Shown: one piece after another, positions 7,326 to 14,118 of the stretch
How the letters are laid out: the number at the start of each line of letters is the position of its first letter
Numbering within the stretch: position 1 is the first letter of the stretch
NCBI GenBank assembly: GCA_030745285.1
Contig: JASLOV010000120.1
Span: 1-14,179, forward strand
Direction of reading: 5' to 3'
Source of the DNA: Dehalococcoidia bacterium
GTDB lineage: Bacteria; Chloroflexota; Dehalococcoidia; UBA2979
DNA length: 14,179 bases
Translations under genes and position numbers: made by a program
Notes under the pieces: generated by a model
Seen by the model: the letters and a program-made list of their open reading frames with translations, nothing else
Databases searched by the model: none
Told to the model about the DNA's origin: nothing

Positions 7326-8210
7326 ATGCCAGAGGCCCTACCCGTATTCGATTTCTGGAAGCTGCACGGTACCGGCAACGATTTTGTCGTGGTCGAGCCG
7401 CGGCAACTCGATGCCGACTGGCCTGCGGTCGCTCGTGCCGTCTGCGACCGTCACTTTGGCGTCGGCGCGGATGGCCTGATCCTGGTAATGCCCTCGGATG
7501 TGGCGGACCGGCGAATGGCGATCTACAACGCGGACGGCTCCGACGGGGTGATGTGCGGCAATGGCGTTCGCTGCTTCGTGAAGTTCCTCCATGACCGCGG
7601 CGTCGTGCCAGCCGGGGACGGCCCGGTGACAATCGAGACCGGCGTCGGGGTGCTGCAGGCGATGACGACGCTGGACGGCGACGGCAAGGTCGCCCGCGTG
7701 CGCGTTGCGATGGGTGTGCCGGCTCTGGAGCCGGCGGCCCTCGGCGTCCAGATCGAGCAGGCCGCGCCGGTACTCGACCTGCCGCTCAAAGCGGCGAACG
7801 AGGCGCTCAGCCTGACCCTCGTGTCGATGGGCAATCCGCATGCAGTGCAGTTCATCGATGGCCCGCCGGCGGACTACGAGCTCGCTCGCATCGGCCCGGC
7901 GGTCGAACGCCACGGCCTGTTCGCGAATCGCACGAATTTCGAGGTCGTCCGCGTGGTCGACCGCTCGACCGTGGAGATGCGCGTCTGGGAACGCGGGGTC
8001 GGCGAGACGCTGGCCTGCGGTTCCGGAGCCTGTGCGGCCGCGGTCGCCTCGCGGCTGCACGGCCGCGTCGATGACCGTGTCGAGGTGCGGTTGCCGGGCG
8101 GCTCACTCAATATCGAATGGGATGGAAGCGGCGAGGCATCACTCGAGGGGCCTGCTGCCTTTGTGTTCGCGTCTCGGTGGGGCGAGCCGACGGAAGGTGT
8201 GACTGCGTGA
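7326..8210 (+). CDS. dapF: Diaminopimelate epimerase
   Basis: A 294-residue PLP-independent epimerase that converts LL-diaminopimelate to meso-diaminopimelate for lysine and, where present, peptidoglycan. The two catalytic Cys are C77 in MCGNGVRCF and C231 in ACGSGACA. Other family blocks are WKLHGTGNDF (11-20), GVGADGL (45-51), YNADGSDG (67-74), SMGNPHAV and RTNFEVV. The length is normal or slightly above. The ATG at 7326 is eight bases after the miaA stop; the open frame upstream of it lies inside miaA and is discarded. It forms a functional pair with dapL downstream, whose product LL-diaminopimelate is its substrate. The stop overlaps the GTG of the GNAT gene. Confidence 0.97.
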   Translation: MPEALPVFDFWKLHGTGNDFVVVEPRQLDADWPAVARAVCDRHFGVGADGLILVMPSDVADRRMAIYNADGSDGVMCGNGVRCFVKFLHDRGVVPAGDGPVTIETGVGVLQAMTTLDGDGKVARVRVAMGVPALEPAALGVQIEQAAPVLDLPLKAANEALSLTLVSMGNPHAVQFIDGPPADYELARIGPAVERHGLFANRTNFEVVRVVDRSTVEMRVWERGVGETLACGSGACAAAVASRLHGRVDDRVEVRLPGGSLNIEWDGSGEASLEGPAAFVFASRWGEPTEGVTA

Positions 8211-9094
8211 CGATTGAACGTCGAGATCTCCATGAGTCGGTGCCGATGCTTCGCAACGCGCCGATCCCCCCTCGCGTCTGGCGCGAACTGCTCGAGGACG
8301 ACGATGTCGCATCGATCGCCAGCGACGGTGGCGAGATGTTGCTCACCCTCCAGGACGGGCAGCTCAACCTGCACTACGCCTTTGCTGAGCTCGAGGGGAT
8401 GCGACGCGAGTTCGTGCCGATCTTCGACGACCTGAAGGGCGAGATCGACTCATTCGATGCCGACTACGTCCGTATCGACCTCGTGCAGATACCGGACCGC
8501 ACCTGGGTCGAGCCGCTGCTGGAGGAGACCGATTTCCAGCCGTTCACGGAGTGGATGGACATGGAGGCCCCCGAACTCGATGCGGAGATGGACCCACCGG
8601 ACTTTCCAGATGGCGTCGCCATGCGACGCGGCGGGCCGGAGGATGCCGGCGCGATCGTGGAGATCGAGGCAGCCGCCCTCGACGAGCTCGGCGACGGTGA
8701 GGCCGCAATGCGAGCGCGCGTCGAAGGGTCGGCGTGGGTCGGCGTGCTTGAGCGAGATGGCAAGCCGATCGCCTACGCATTGAACGATGAGGTGTCGCGT
8801 GCCGAGGGCCGGGTGAGCTCCTCCGCCGTCCACCCCGACGAGTGGGGCAACGGCTTCGGCGTCCTCGTGCTGTCGGCCGCGCTCTATCAGCTCGCGGCGA
8901 ACGAGGCGCGTCGCGCGACGGTGCGAGTGCGTCCGGAGATCACCGCGGCGCTGCGAACGACGCGGGAAGCGGGGCTGAAGCCCGGCCCGCGCGGCATCGA
9001 GTGGCGTCGACCAGTGGACGAGGACGTGATTGCAGAGCGCCGGCAGTCGCTGCGCCTGCGAGGTGTGAAGGCGCGTTTCGGCGGGTGGCGCTAG
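8207..9094 (+). CDS. GNAT-fold protein, possibly double-GNAT, unknown substrate
   Basis: A 295-residue protein. Residues about 137-268 look like a GNAT acyltransferase domain: VAMRRGGPEDAGAI at its start, then SSSAVHPDEWGNGFG (204-218), which resembles the acetyl-CoA pyrophosphate loop (usual pattern R/QxxGxG/A), and REAGLKPGPRGIEW near the end. Residues about 85-120 (DADYVRIDLVQIPDRTWVEPL, then EETDFQPFTEWMDME) look like the last strands of a second, degenerate GNAT half; this is my inference. The loop has WGNGFG rather than the usual Arg/Gln start, so CoA binding is likely but not certain. GTG 8207 overlaps the dapF stop and has GGAAGG nine bases upstream. The last 25 residues are basic. 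Position between dapF and dapL suggests a role near lysine/DAP metabolism, but nothing in the sequence proves it. Confidence 0.7.
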   Translation: MTIERRDLHESVPMLRNAPIPPRVWRELLEDDDVASIASDGGEMLLTLQDGQLNLHYAFAELEGMRREFVPIFDDLKGEIDSFDADYVRIDLVQIPDRTWVEPLLEETDFQPFTEWMDMEAPELDAEMDPPDFPDGVAMRRGGPEDAGAIVEIEAAALDELGDGEAAMRARVEGSAWVGVLERDGKPIAYALNDEVSRAEGRVSSSAVHPDEWGNGFGVLVLSAALYQLAANEARRATVRVRPEITAALRTTREAGLKPGPRGIEWRRPVDEDVIAERRQSLRLRGVKARFGGWR

Positions 9095-9099
9095 CCCGC

Positions 9100-10269
9100 A
9101 TGAAGCTTGCCCGTCGTGTCGAGCAGCTCCCCCCGTACCTCTTCGCCGCCATCTCGCGGCTGATCGAGGAGAAGCGCGACGCCGGCGTCGATGTCGTCTC
9201 CTTCGGCATCGGCGACCCCGACCTGCCGACGCCCCAGCACATCCTCGACAGCCTGGCTGCGGCCAGCACGGAACCTGCGAACCATCGCTATCCGGAGTCG
9301 GACGGCCTGCCGGAGCTGCGCCGGTCGATCGCGCGCTGGTACGAGCGACGCCACGGCGTCGTGCTCGACCCGGACGGGGAGATCGTGCCGCTGATCGGCT
9401 CGAAGGAGGGCATCGGACACCTGCCGCTCTGCCTGATCGACGAGGGCGACGTCTCGCTGATCACCGATCCCGGCTACCCGGTCTACGAGGTCGCGACGAT
9501 GTTCGCCGGCGGTGAGTCCGTGAAGCTACCGCTGCGCGAGGAGGACGGCTGGCTGCCGCGGCTTGACGAGATCCCGGGCGATGTCGCCGCTCGCGCCCGC
9601 ATCCTCTGGCTGAACTACCCGAACAACCCGACCGGCGCCATCGCCGGCAGCGACTTCTTCGAGCGCGCGGTGCAGTGGGCACGAGACCATGATGCGGTGA
9701 TCGCGCACGACCTCGCCTACGCCGACGTCACCTACGACGGCTACGTGGCGCCCTCGATCCTCGAAGTCGAAGGGGCCAGCGACGTCGCCATCGAGTTCAA
9801 CTCGCTCTCGAAGACCTTCAACATGACCGGCTGGCGTGTGGCCATGGCGGTCGGCAACCGCGACGTGATCGACGCATTGACGAGGGTGAAATCGAACCTC
9901 GACAGCGGTATCCCCCAGGCGATCCAGGAGATGGCGATCACCGCCCTCGACGGCCCGATGGACGCCGTCGACGGGCGCAACGGCATCTACGCGCGGCGGC
10001 GCGACCGCATGGTGGAGGTGCTGCGTGAGATGGGCTTGCGTGTGGACCCCCCGAAGGCAGCGCTCTACATCTGGGCGGCGCTGCCCGAGGGAGAGCGTTC
10101 ATCGGCCGACTTCGCCGCTCGGCTGATCGACGCCACCGGCGTCGTCGTCACCCCCGGCGTTAGCTACGGTCAGGCCGGGGAGGGCTACGTGCGGCTCTCG
10201 CTCACGATCGCCGACGAGCGGCTCGAAGAGGGGCTCGCTCGCCTCAGTACCTTCGCTCGCGGCGGATAA
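9100..10269 (+). CDS. dapL: LL-diaminopimelate aminotransferase
   Basis: A 389-residue fold-type I PLP aminotransferase. DapL converts tetrahydrodipicolinate directly to LL-diaminopimelate with glutamate, skipping the acylated intermediates of the DapD/DapC/DapE route. The PLP Lys is K238 in SLSKTFNMTGWR. Other blocks are SFGIGDPDLPTP (34-45), LIGSKEGIGH (98-107), DPGYPVY (123-129), NYPNNPTG (172-179), HDLAYAD (203-209) and the substrate-carboxylate Arg near the C-terminus in YVRLSL. SKEGIGH and DSGIPQAIQ favour DapL over aspartate or alanine aminotransferases. The ATG at 9100 gives the normal N-terminus; a GTG at 9085 is in frame but overlaps the GNAT gene and has no better support. The dapF neighbour, two genes upstream, uses its product. 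A related class I aminotransferase remains possible. Confidence 0.9.
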   Translation: MKLARRVEQLPPYLFAAISRLIEEKRDAGVDVVSFGIGDPDLPTPQHILDSLAAASTEPANHRYPESDGLPELRRSIARWYERRHGVVLDPDGEIVPLIGSKEGIGHLPLCLIDEGDVSLITDPGYPVYEVATMFAGGESVKLPLREEDGWLPRLDEIPGDVAARARILWLNYPNNPTGAIAGSDFFERAVQWARDHDAVIAHDLAYADVTYDGYVAPSILEVEGASDVAIEFNSLSKTFNMTGWRVAMAVGNRDVIDALTRVKSNLDSGIPQAIQEMAITALDGPMDAVDGRNGIYARRRDRMVEVLREMGLRVDPPKAALYIWAALPEGERSSADFAARLIDATGVVVTPGVSYGQAGEGYVRLSLTIADERLEEGLARLSTFARGG

Positions 10270-10280
10270 CCGGCTCGCTC

Positions 10281-10303
10281 GCGGCCCCGGCGCGGCGGGC
10301 CGC
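10281..10303 (+). terminator. GC-rich hairpin after dapL (possible terminator)
   Basis: GCGGCCC (10281-10287) pairs perfectly with GGGCCGC (10297-10303) around a nine-base loop, eleven bases after the dapL stop. No T-run follows, so intrinsic termination is unproven. The hairpin ends just before a -10-like element for the DUF1059 gene, as expected at a boundary between transcription units. Confidence 0.4.
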
Positions 10304-10308
10304 GGCTG

Positions 10309-10317
10309 TGGTATCGT
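10309..10317 (+). promoter_or_regulatory. Possible extended -10 promoter of the DUF1059 gene
   Basis: TGGTATCGT contains the TGN extension plus TATCGT, four of six -10 positions. No -35 is seen at the expected place, which extended -10 promoters tolerate. The start would be near 10324, leaving a short leader that contains the GGAAGGGGGG ribosome binding site before ATG 10349. Confidence 0.3.
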
Positions 10318-10348
10318 GCCGCCTCAACTGAACGGAAGGGGGGGCACA

Positions 10349-10525
10349 ATGGCGAAGCAACTGAGTTGCCGAGACATGAGCGTGGACTGCCCGTGGTTCG
10401 GTGTCGCCGAGACGGTCGACGAGCTGCTGAAGGGTGCGGCCGAGCACTCCGCCGCGGTCCACGACGCGAAGGACATTCCGCACGAGATGATGGAGAGCAT
10501 GCGGCGGGCGGTGAAAGAGGCGTAG
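10349..10525 (+). CDS. DUF1059 domain small protein
   Basis: A 58-residue protein matching the DUF1059 pattern: an N-terminal CRDMSVDC (C7 and C14), a helix with TVDELLKGAAEH (22-33), then a spaced His pair (H33, H38) and a C-terminal helix. The Cys and His residues could bind a metal, but the family has no established function. The ATG at 10349 has a strong purine-rich site (GGAAGG at 10334-10339) nine bases before it; the in-frame codons further upstream fall in the promoter region. It stands alone between a hairpin after dapL and the promoter-like element for hflX. Its TAG stop at 10523-10525 is in the same frame as hflX, with no other stop between the two genes. Confidence 0.85.
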   Translation: MAKQLSCRDMSVDCPWFGVAETVDELLKGAAEHSAAVHDAKDIPHEMMESMRRAVKEA

Positions 10526-10542
10526 CGAGCCTCAGGATTCGC

Positions 10543-10568
10543 TACACTCGATCGGCGACCACCGGAGG
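10543..10568 (+). promoter_or_regulatory. Possible hflX -10 element and ribosome binding site
   Basis: A -10-like TACACT (10543-10548, four of six positions) is followed by GGAGG (10564-10568). The ribosome binding site stands five bases before codon GTA at 10574, the best spacing for a start there. No -35 is evident. Together the elements point to translation starting at 10574, although that codon is not a standard start. Confidence 0.4.
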
Positions 10569-10573
10569 CTCCC

Positions 10574-10723
10574 GTACCGCGTAAGCGTCCTCGGCCCGAG
10601 AACCAACACCGTAGCGAGGACCGCGCGCGGCGTGGCAATGGCCACACCTTCACCACCGCCCCAGTACAGGAACGCGCCTTCCTCGTCGGCCTGGAACACT
10701 CCGCCTCCCGCACCCAGTCACGC
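10574..10723 (+). other. hflX: Probable N-terminal coding extension of hflX without a standard start codon
   Basis: This stretch is in frame with hflX, has no stop, and encodes the start of the HflX N-terminal domain: a basic, variable lead (PRKRPRPENQ) followed by QERAFLVGLEHSAS and RTQSRMPPRESL. HflX proteins normally begin with such a hydrophobic first strand before the ELARLVRTAGA helix, so the conserved domain clearly extends upstream of ATG 10724. No ATG, GTG or TTG exists in frame between the TAG at 10523 and 10724. The GTA at 10574 is preceded by GGAGG at good distance, so a GTG-to-GTA change, a sequencing error or a rare start codon are the options. Confidence 0.7.
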
Positions 10724-11812
10724 ATGCCGCCGCGCGAATCGCTGCGCGAACTGGCGCGGCTGGTGCGCACCGCCGGCGCGACCGTCGTCGGCCAGGCGCG
10801 GCAGCGCCGCCCCCACCCCAGCCCGGCGACGTACATCGGGTCGGGCAAGCTCGAAGAGGTGCGGGCGGCGAGGGCGGAGACCGACTACACGATGGTCGTC
10901 TTCGACGAGCAGCTCACGCCCGCGCAGCAGCTCAGGTTGGAGGCGGCCCTGGACGTGAAAGTGCTGGACCGCAGCGCCCTGATCCTCGATATCTTCGCCG
11001 GTCGAGCGCGCAGCCATGAGGCGGCCCTGCAGGTTGAGCTGGCGCAGCATGAGTACCTGCTGCCCCGTCTGCGCGGACAGTGGCAGCACCTGGAGCGGCT
11101 GGAGGGCGCGATCGGTGCTCGCGGCCCCGGCGAGACGCAGCTGGAGACGGATCGCCGCCTGATCGGCGGCCGCATCTCACGCCTGAAGAAGCAGATCCAG
11201 AAGGTGCGCAAGCAACGCTCGTTGCATCGCCGTCAGCGCGAGCGCACGGGAGTCCCCATCGTCGGGCTGGTCGGCTACACGAACGCCGGTAAGTCGTCCC
11301 TGATGCGGGCGCTGGCCGGCGCGGACGCCTTCGTCGCGGACGCGCTCTTCGCCACGCTGGATCCGCTAACGCGCCACATCAGCGCCGGCAACGGGGCGTT
11401 CTTGCTGACCGACACCGTCGGCTTCATCCAGAAGCTGCCCACCCAGCTCGCATCGGCCTTCCGCGCCACGCTCGAGGAGCTGGAGACGGCCGACCTGCTG
11501 CTGCACGCGGTCGACATCACCTCCGAAGCCGTCGAGGCGCAGGAGGCGACCGTGCTGGAGGTGCTCGAGGACCTCGGCATCGCTCACCTGCCGGTGCTGA
11601 CGGTCTACAACAAGGCGGACGGGCTGACGCTCCCGGACGGCAGCGCGCCGGCCTCGGAGGCGGACCTCGCCTCGCTGGAGGTCCCCGCCGGTGTGGGAGA
11701 GGTGGGAGAGGCCATGCTGGTCTCCGCTCTGCATGGTTGGGGCATCGCCGCACTGCGCGACCGGCTGGCGCTCGAGCTGTTGGGCGAGCCTGCGCTCGCC
11801 GTCTCCGAGTAG
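10724..11812 (+). CDS. hflX: GTPase HflX (ATG-started part)
   Basis: HflX is a ribosome-associated GTPase that in other bacteria splits or rescues stalled ribosomes, notably after heat stress. From this ATG there are 362 residues. The rest of the N-terminal nucleotide-binding domain has YIGSGKLEEV (37-46), LDRSALILDIFAGRARS (81-97) and the linker signature GPGETQLETDRR (134-145), followed by a basic coiled-coil. The G domain shows G1 GYTNAGKS (184-191), G2 with T211 in FATLDP, G3 DTVGF (230-234), G4 NKAD (296-299) and G5 as SAL. It ends soon after the G domain, so the C-terminal domain of E. coli HflX is absent, as in many short members. I give the first standard start codon, but homology shows the protein truly begins about 50 residues earlier. 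It converges with the methyltransferase gene, 35 bases away. Confidence 0.93.
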   Translation: MPPRESLRELARLVRTAGATVVGQARQRRPHPSPATYIGSGKLEEVRAARAETDYTMVVFDEQLTPAQQLRLEAALDVKVLDRSALILDIFAGRARSHEAALQVELAQHEYLLPRLRGQWQHLERLEGAIGARGPGETQLETDRRLIGGRISRLKKQIQKVRKQRSLHRRQRERTGVPIVGLVGYTNAGKSSLMRALAGADAFVADALFATLDPLTRHISAGNGAFLLTDTVGFIQKLPTQLASAFRATLEELETADLLLHAVDITSEAVEAQEATVLEVLEDLGIAHLPVLTVYNKADGLTLPDGSAPASEADLASLEVPAGVGEVGEAMLVSALHGWGIAALRDRLALELLGEPALAVSE

Positions 11813-11847
11813 CACCGCCGTCCAGTGCTGTCCGAGTAGGGACCGGG

Positions 11848-13026
11848 TCAGTCGCGTTCGCGCTCCAGCACGAGCGAGACCTGGCGGCCGCGCAGGCGCG
11901 TGAGCGCCACGGTCATCACATCGCCGCTGCCGCCCAGCGCCTCGTTCAGACGTCGTTCCAGGGCGTTCGTGTCGATCGGGGAGGCGCGCCGCATCACCTC
12001 CACCCGCCCCGCACCCATCGCGCGGAGCTGGTCGTAGAGCCGCCGCTCCGAGTGCGGCAGCCATGCCAGGACCCGGAAGCGCCGCGCGAAGGGTGTGGCT
12101 TGTCGCTCGGCCGCCGTCAGGTAGGCGACACGCTCATCGAGCTTGCGCGCGTCGAGTTGCGTGGCGAGCACATCGATCAGCGACGCCCGGCCAACGCCCG
12201 GGTCCGGGTCGTAGAAGAAGTGACCCGGCTCCGCCATCTCGGTGACGCCGCCATCCGGCTCGCCCGCCAGTGACGCGCCCGCAGGCAGCACGGTTGCGCG
12301 TCGTGACTCCGTGACGAGGCTGCCGAGCCAGAGCACCGCCTCGACGAGCCGCCCGTTGACGCTGATGAACTCCAGCTCGCCCTCGGCAGGGATGGCGTCG
12401 ACATCGATGCCGGGCGCCAGCTTGATCCCGGCCGCGGGCACGCTCGTGGCCAGTCGCAGCGCAGTCGAGAGCGGCGGCGACCATTGCTCGGGGTCGAAGC
12501 GGCGGCCGCGGTCGTCGCGGCGGCCGGGGTCGATCCACAGCGCCTGTACCGCGGGGTCGGGCTTCCACTGCTCGATCTCGCCTTCGGACACGTCGACGCG
12601 GTCGGCGGCGCCCCGCACGGCGGCGTTCGCGATCAGCATCGCCAGCCGTGTGCGGTCGTGGTCGACCGCCTCCACCTGCGCATGCCGGGCGAGGGCGAGA
12701 GTGTCGCCACCGATGCCGCAGCCGAGGTCGGCTATGCGGTCGAAGCCGCCGAAACGGCGCGCAGTGTGCGCGGCGACGATGTCTCCACTCGCCTGTTCCG
12801 CGGACGCCCGGTCGCAGAACAGGACGCCGGCGTCAGCGAACTTGCCGGCCGCCGACCGCCGGCCCGCCTCGAGCGTAACGAGCGCCCGCGCCCGCGCGCG
12901 GCTGTAGCGTTTGCCCAGCCGGCGCTGCGCCGGCAGTTCCCCCAATTCGGCCAGCAGCGAGGCGGCTTCGTCGCTGGCGGCGCGTCCCTCGTCGCTACGC
13001 AGCCACTCGACGTCGCCGGCGTCCAC
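11848..13026 (-). CDS. Class I SAM-dependent methyltransferase with THUMP-like domain
   Basis: A 392-residue protein. The N-terminal helical part (1-90) leads into a Rossmann-type methyltransferase: motif I IADLGCGIGGDTL (98-110), the acidic strand end VEAVDHD (118-124), and the DPGRRDDRGRR (166-176) block followed by WSPPL. In this family that DP-R-R block takes the place of the NPPY-type catalytic motif. The C-terminal part from GHFFYDPDP (268-276) through TPFARRFRVL to RVEVMRRASPID (341-352) resembles the THUMP-like domain described for Porphyromonas PG_1098. That points to an RNA substrate, probably rRNA or tRNA, but the target is unknown. The start is GTG at 13026, twenty bases after the upstream gene's stop. 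It is the last of three co-directed genes and converges with hflX. Confidence 0.85.
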   Translation of the reverse strand: MDAGDVEWLRSDEGRAASDEAASLLAELGELPAQRRLGKRYSRARARALVTLEAGRRSAAGKFADAGVLFCDRASAEQASGDIVAAHTARRFGGFDRIADLGCGIGGDTLALARHAQVEAVDHDRTRLAMLIANAAVRGAADRVDVSEGEIEQWKPDPAVQALWIDPGRRDDRGRRFDPEQWSPPLSTALRLATSVPAAGIKLAPGIDVDAIPAEGELEFISVNGRLVEAVLWLGSLVTESRRATVLPAGASLAGEPDGGVTEMAEPGHFFYDPDPGVGRASLIDVLATQLDARKLDERVAYLTAAERQATPFARRFRVLAWLPHSERRLYDQLRAMGAGRVEVMRRASPIDTNALERRLNEALGGSGDVMTVALTRLRGRQVSLVLERERD

Positions 13027-13046
13027 GGCCCGCGCTCAGTCTGCGG

Positions 13047-13901
13047 TCAGCGCGGCGGTCGCAGCGCCCACGTATCGGGCGACTGGAACCAGGCGGCGCG
13101 GCTGAATTCGGGACGGACGGCCGCCTCCACGGCACGGCGGATGCCGGCGCAGCCGTCGATGACACGCGCCGCCGCAGGCTGCTCGCCGCCAAGTGCGGGG
13201 CCGATGTCATCGAGCCATGAGGCCAGCCGCGCGCCGAGCTCGGTCGTGCGCGCCGCAGGCAGCAGCCACTGCGCGGGCGGGTGCGAGCCCTCTTCGATCA
13301 CGCAGGCCAGCCTCGTCACCGCCGCAGCGGCCTCACCCAGCGCGACCACCGCCCCGGCGGCCCGCGCGGGGTCGAGCGCCTGGACGGCGGCGAGGGTGAG
13401 GCAGGCCTGCACGAAAAGCGGCCTCACGGCACGTTCCATTCCGCCCTCGGGCAACCGGGCGGCGGCGCCGCTCATCGCTTCGTGACGACGCAACGGGTCG
13501 TGGATCGCGGTGCCGTGCCGCACCGACCAGCGCGCCTCCAGCGATCGGACGCCGACGCCGGCGATCAGCCCCTCCAGTCGATCGAGTCGGAAGACGGAGA
13601 TACGCGTCGAAGGACTGGCGGTGCTCTCGGCGCCCAGGACGTCCGCGGGGGTCGGCTCGTGAACCGAACCATCCCGGAGCAGCGGCTCCCGCAGTTCGGA
13701 CGGAAGAGCTGGGACTTCGGGCCCGTCGACGGCGAGCCAGAGCGCGCACAACGGCACGGGTGAGGCCCACTCGTCGGTGGGCGGGTCCACCAGCAGCAGG
13801 GTGAGGCGGTGTTCGACGGAGGCCCACGGGGAGGCCGCCAGCCGGGTGCGACCCCAGTCGCGCGCCTGCTCGCGCTGAGCGGCCGCGGGGTCGGCGGTCA
13901 C
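13047..13901 (-). CDS. Unassigned protein, weakly like DUF4037/nucleotidyltransferase C-terminal part
   Basis: A 284-residue protein I do not firmly recognise. The middle and C-terminal half is Ala-rich and helical: LEARWSVRHGTAIHDPLRRH (121-140), then GMERAVRPLFVQACLTLAAV (154-173), and RLACVIEEGSHPPAQWLLPA (197-216). The order of an Arg-rich helix, HDP, long helices and a PPxxWLLPA segment recalls the helical part of DUF4037 and related nucleotidyltransferase-like proteins. The N-terminal part has a strand VEHRLTLLLVDPP (29-41) and CALWLAVDG (52-60) but lacks the GS-x-D-x-D catalytic motif, so if related it is probably inactive. GTG 13901 is chosen over upstream codons because it follows the preceding stop by one base (TGA-C-GTG), implying coupling. 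It lies just upstream of the THUMP-like methyltransferase gene. Confidence 0.65.
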   Translation of the reverse strand: MTADPAAAQREQARDWGRTRLAASPWASVEHRLTLLLVDPPTDEWASPVPLCALWLAVDGPEVPALPSELREPLLRDGSVHEPTPADVLGAESTASPSTRISVFRLDRLEGLIAGVGVRSLEARWSVRHGTAIHDPLRRHEAMSGAAARLPEGGMERAVRPLFVQACLTLAAVQALDPARAAGAVVALGEAAAAVTRLACVIEEGSHPPAQWLLPAARTTELGARLASWLDDIGPALGGEQPAAARVIDGCAGIRRAVEAAVRPEFSRAAWFQSPDTWALRPPR

Positions 13902-13902
13902 G

Positions 13903-14118
13903 TCAGTCCGAGAGCGCTCCGGCGGCCGCGAGCGCCTCCCTGGCCTCATCGGCGGACTTGAAGATCAGCCGCCCGTCCAGGGAGTCGAAGCCGTCGATCA
14001 CGTCGTCGCTGATCTCATTCGCGTAGCAGATGTCAATGAAATCGGAACGGGAGGCTTCCGGCGTGATCGAGAAGGTGTGTTGAACCACCGGCTCAAAGTC
14101 GCTCCACGGTGCCGGCAT
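13903..14118 (-). CDS. Small acidic protein of unknown function, possibly DUF2795-like
   Basis: A 71-residue acidic protein from ATG 14118, preceded by AAGGGA about nine bases upstream. I do not recognise it with confidence. The order PEASRSDFIDICYANEI, then DDVIDGFDSLDG, and a final KSADEAREALAAAG resembles the DUF2795 layout of a Pro/Ser-Arg lead, a helix, a Val-Ile-x-x-x-x-x-Leu turn and a closing helix. There is no signal peptide or membrane segment. The frame stays open to the right edge (TTG at 14154 is another possible start), so a longer protein cannot be excluded. Its stop is one base before the next gene's GTG, so it is probably the first visible gene of a three-gene unit. Confidence 0.55.
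   Translation of the reverse strand: MPAPWSDFEPVVQHTFSITPEASRSDFIDICYANEISDDVIDGFDSLDGRLIFKSADEAREALAAAGALSD

Noticed and set aside
10574..11812. hflX as a pseudogene because of its missing start codon
   Set aside because: The whole reading frame and all G motifs are intact, and a good ribosome binding site remains, so a start-codon variant or base error is more likely than decay.
11830..11843. GTCC/GGAC inverted repeat as a bidirectional terminator between hflX and the methyltransferase gene
   Set aside because: The stem is only four base pairs with no T-run on either strand.
12484..13485. Long + strand open frame (333 codons) opposite the methyltransferase and its neighbour
   Set aside because: It spans two well-supported genes on the other strand, its product is low-complexity Arg/Ala/Ser-rich, and it has no recognisable domain; long antisense frames are expected at this GC content.
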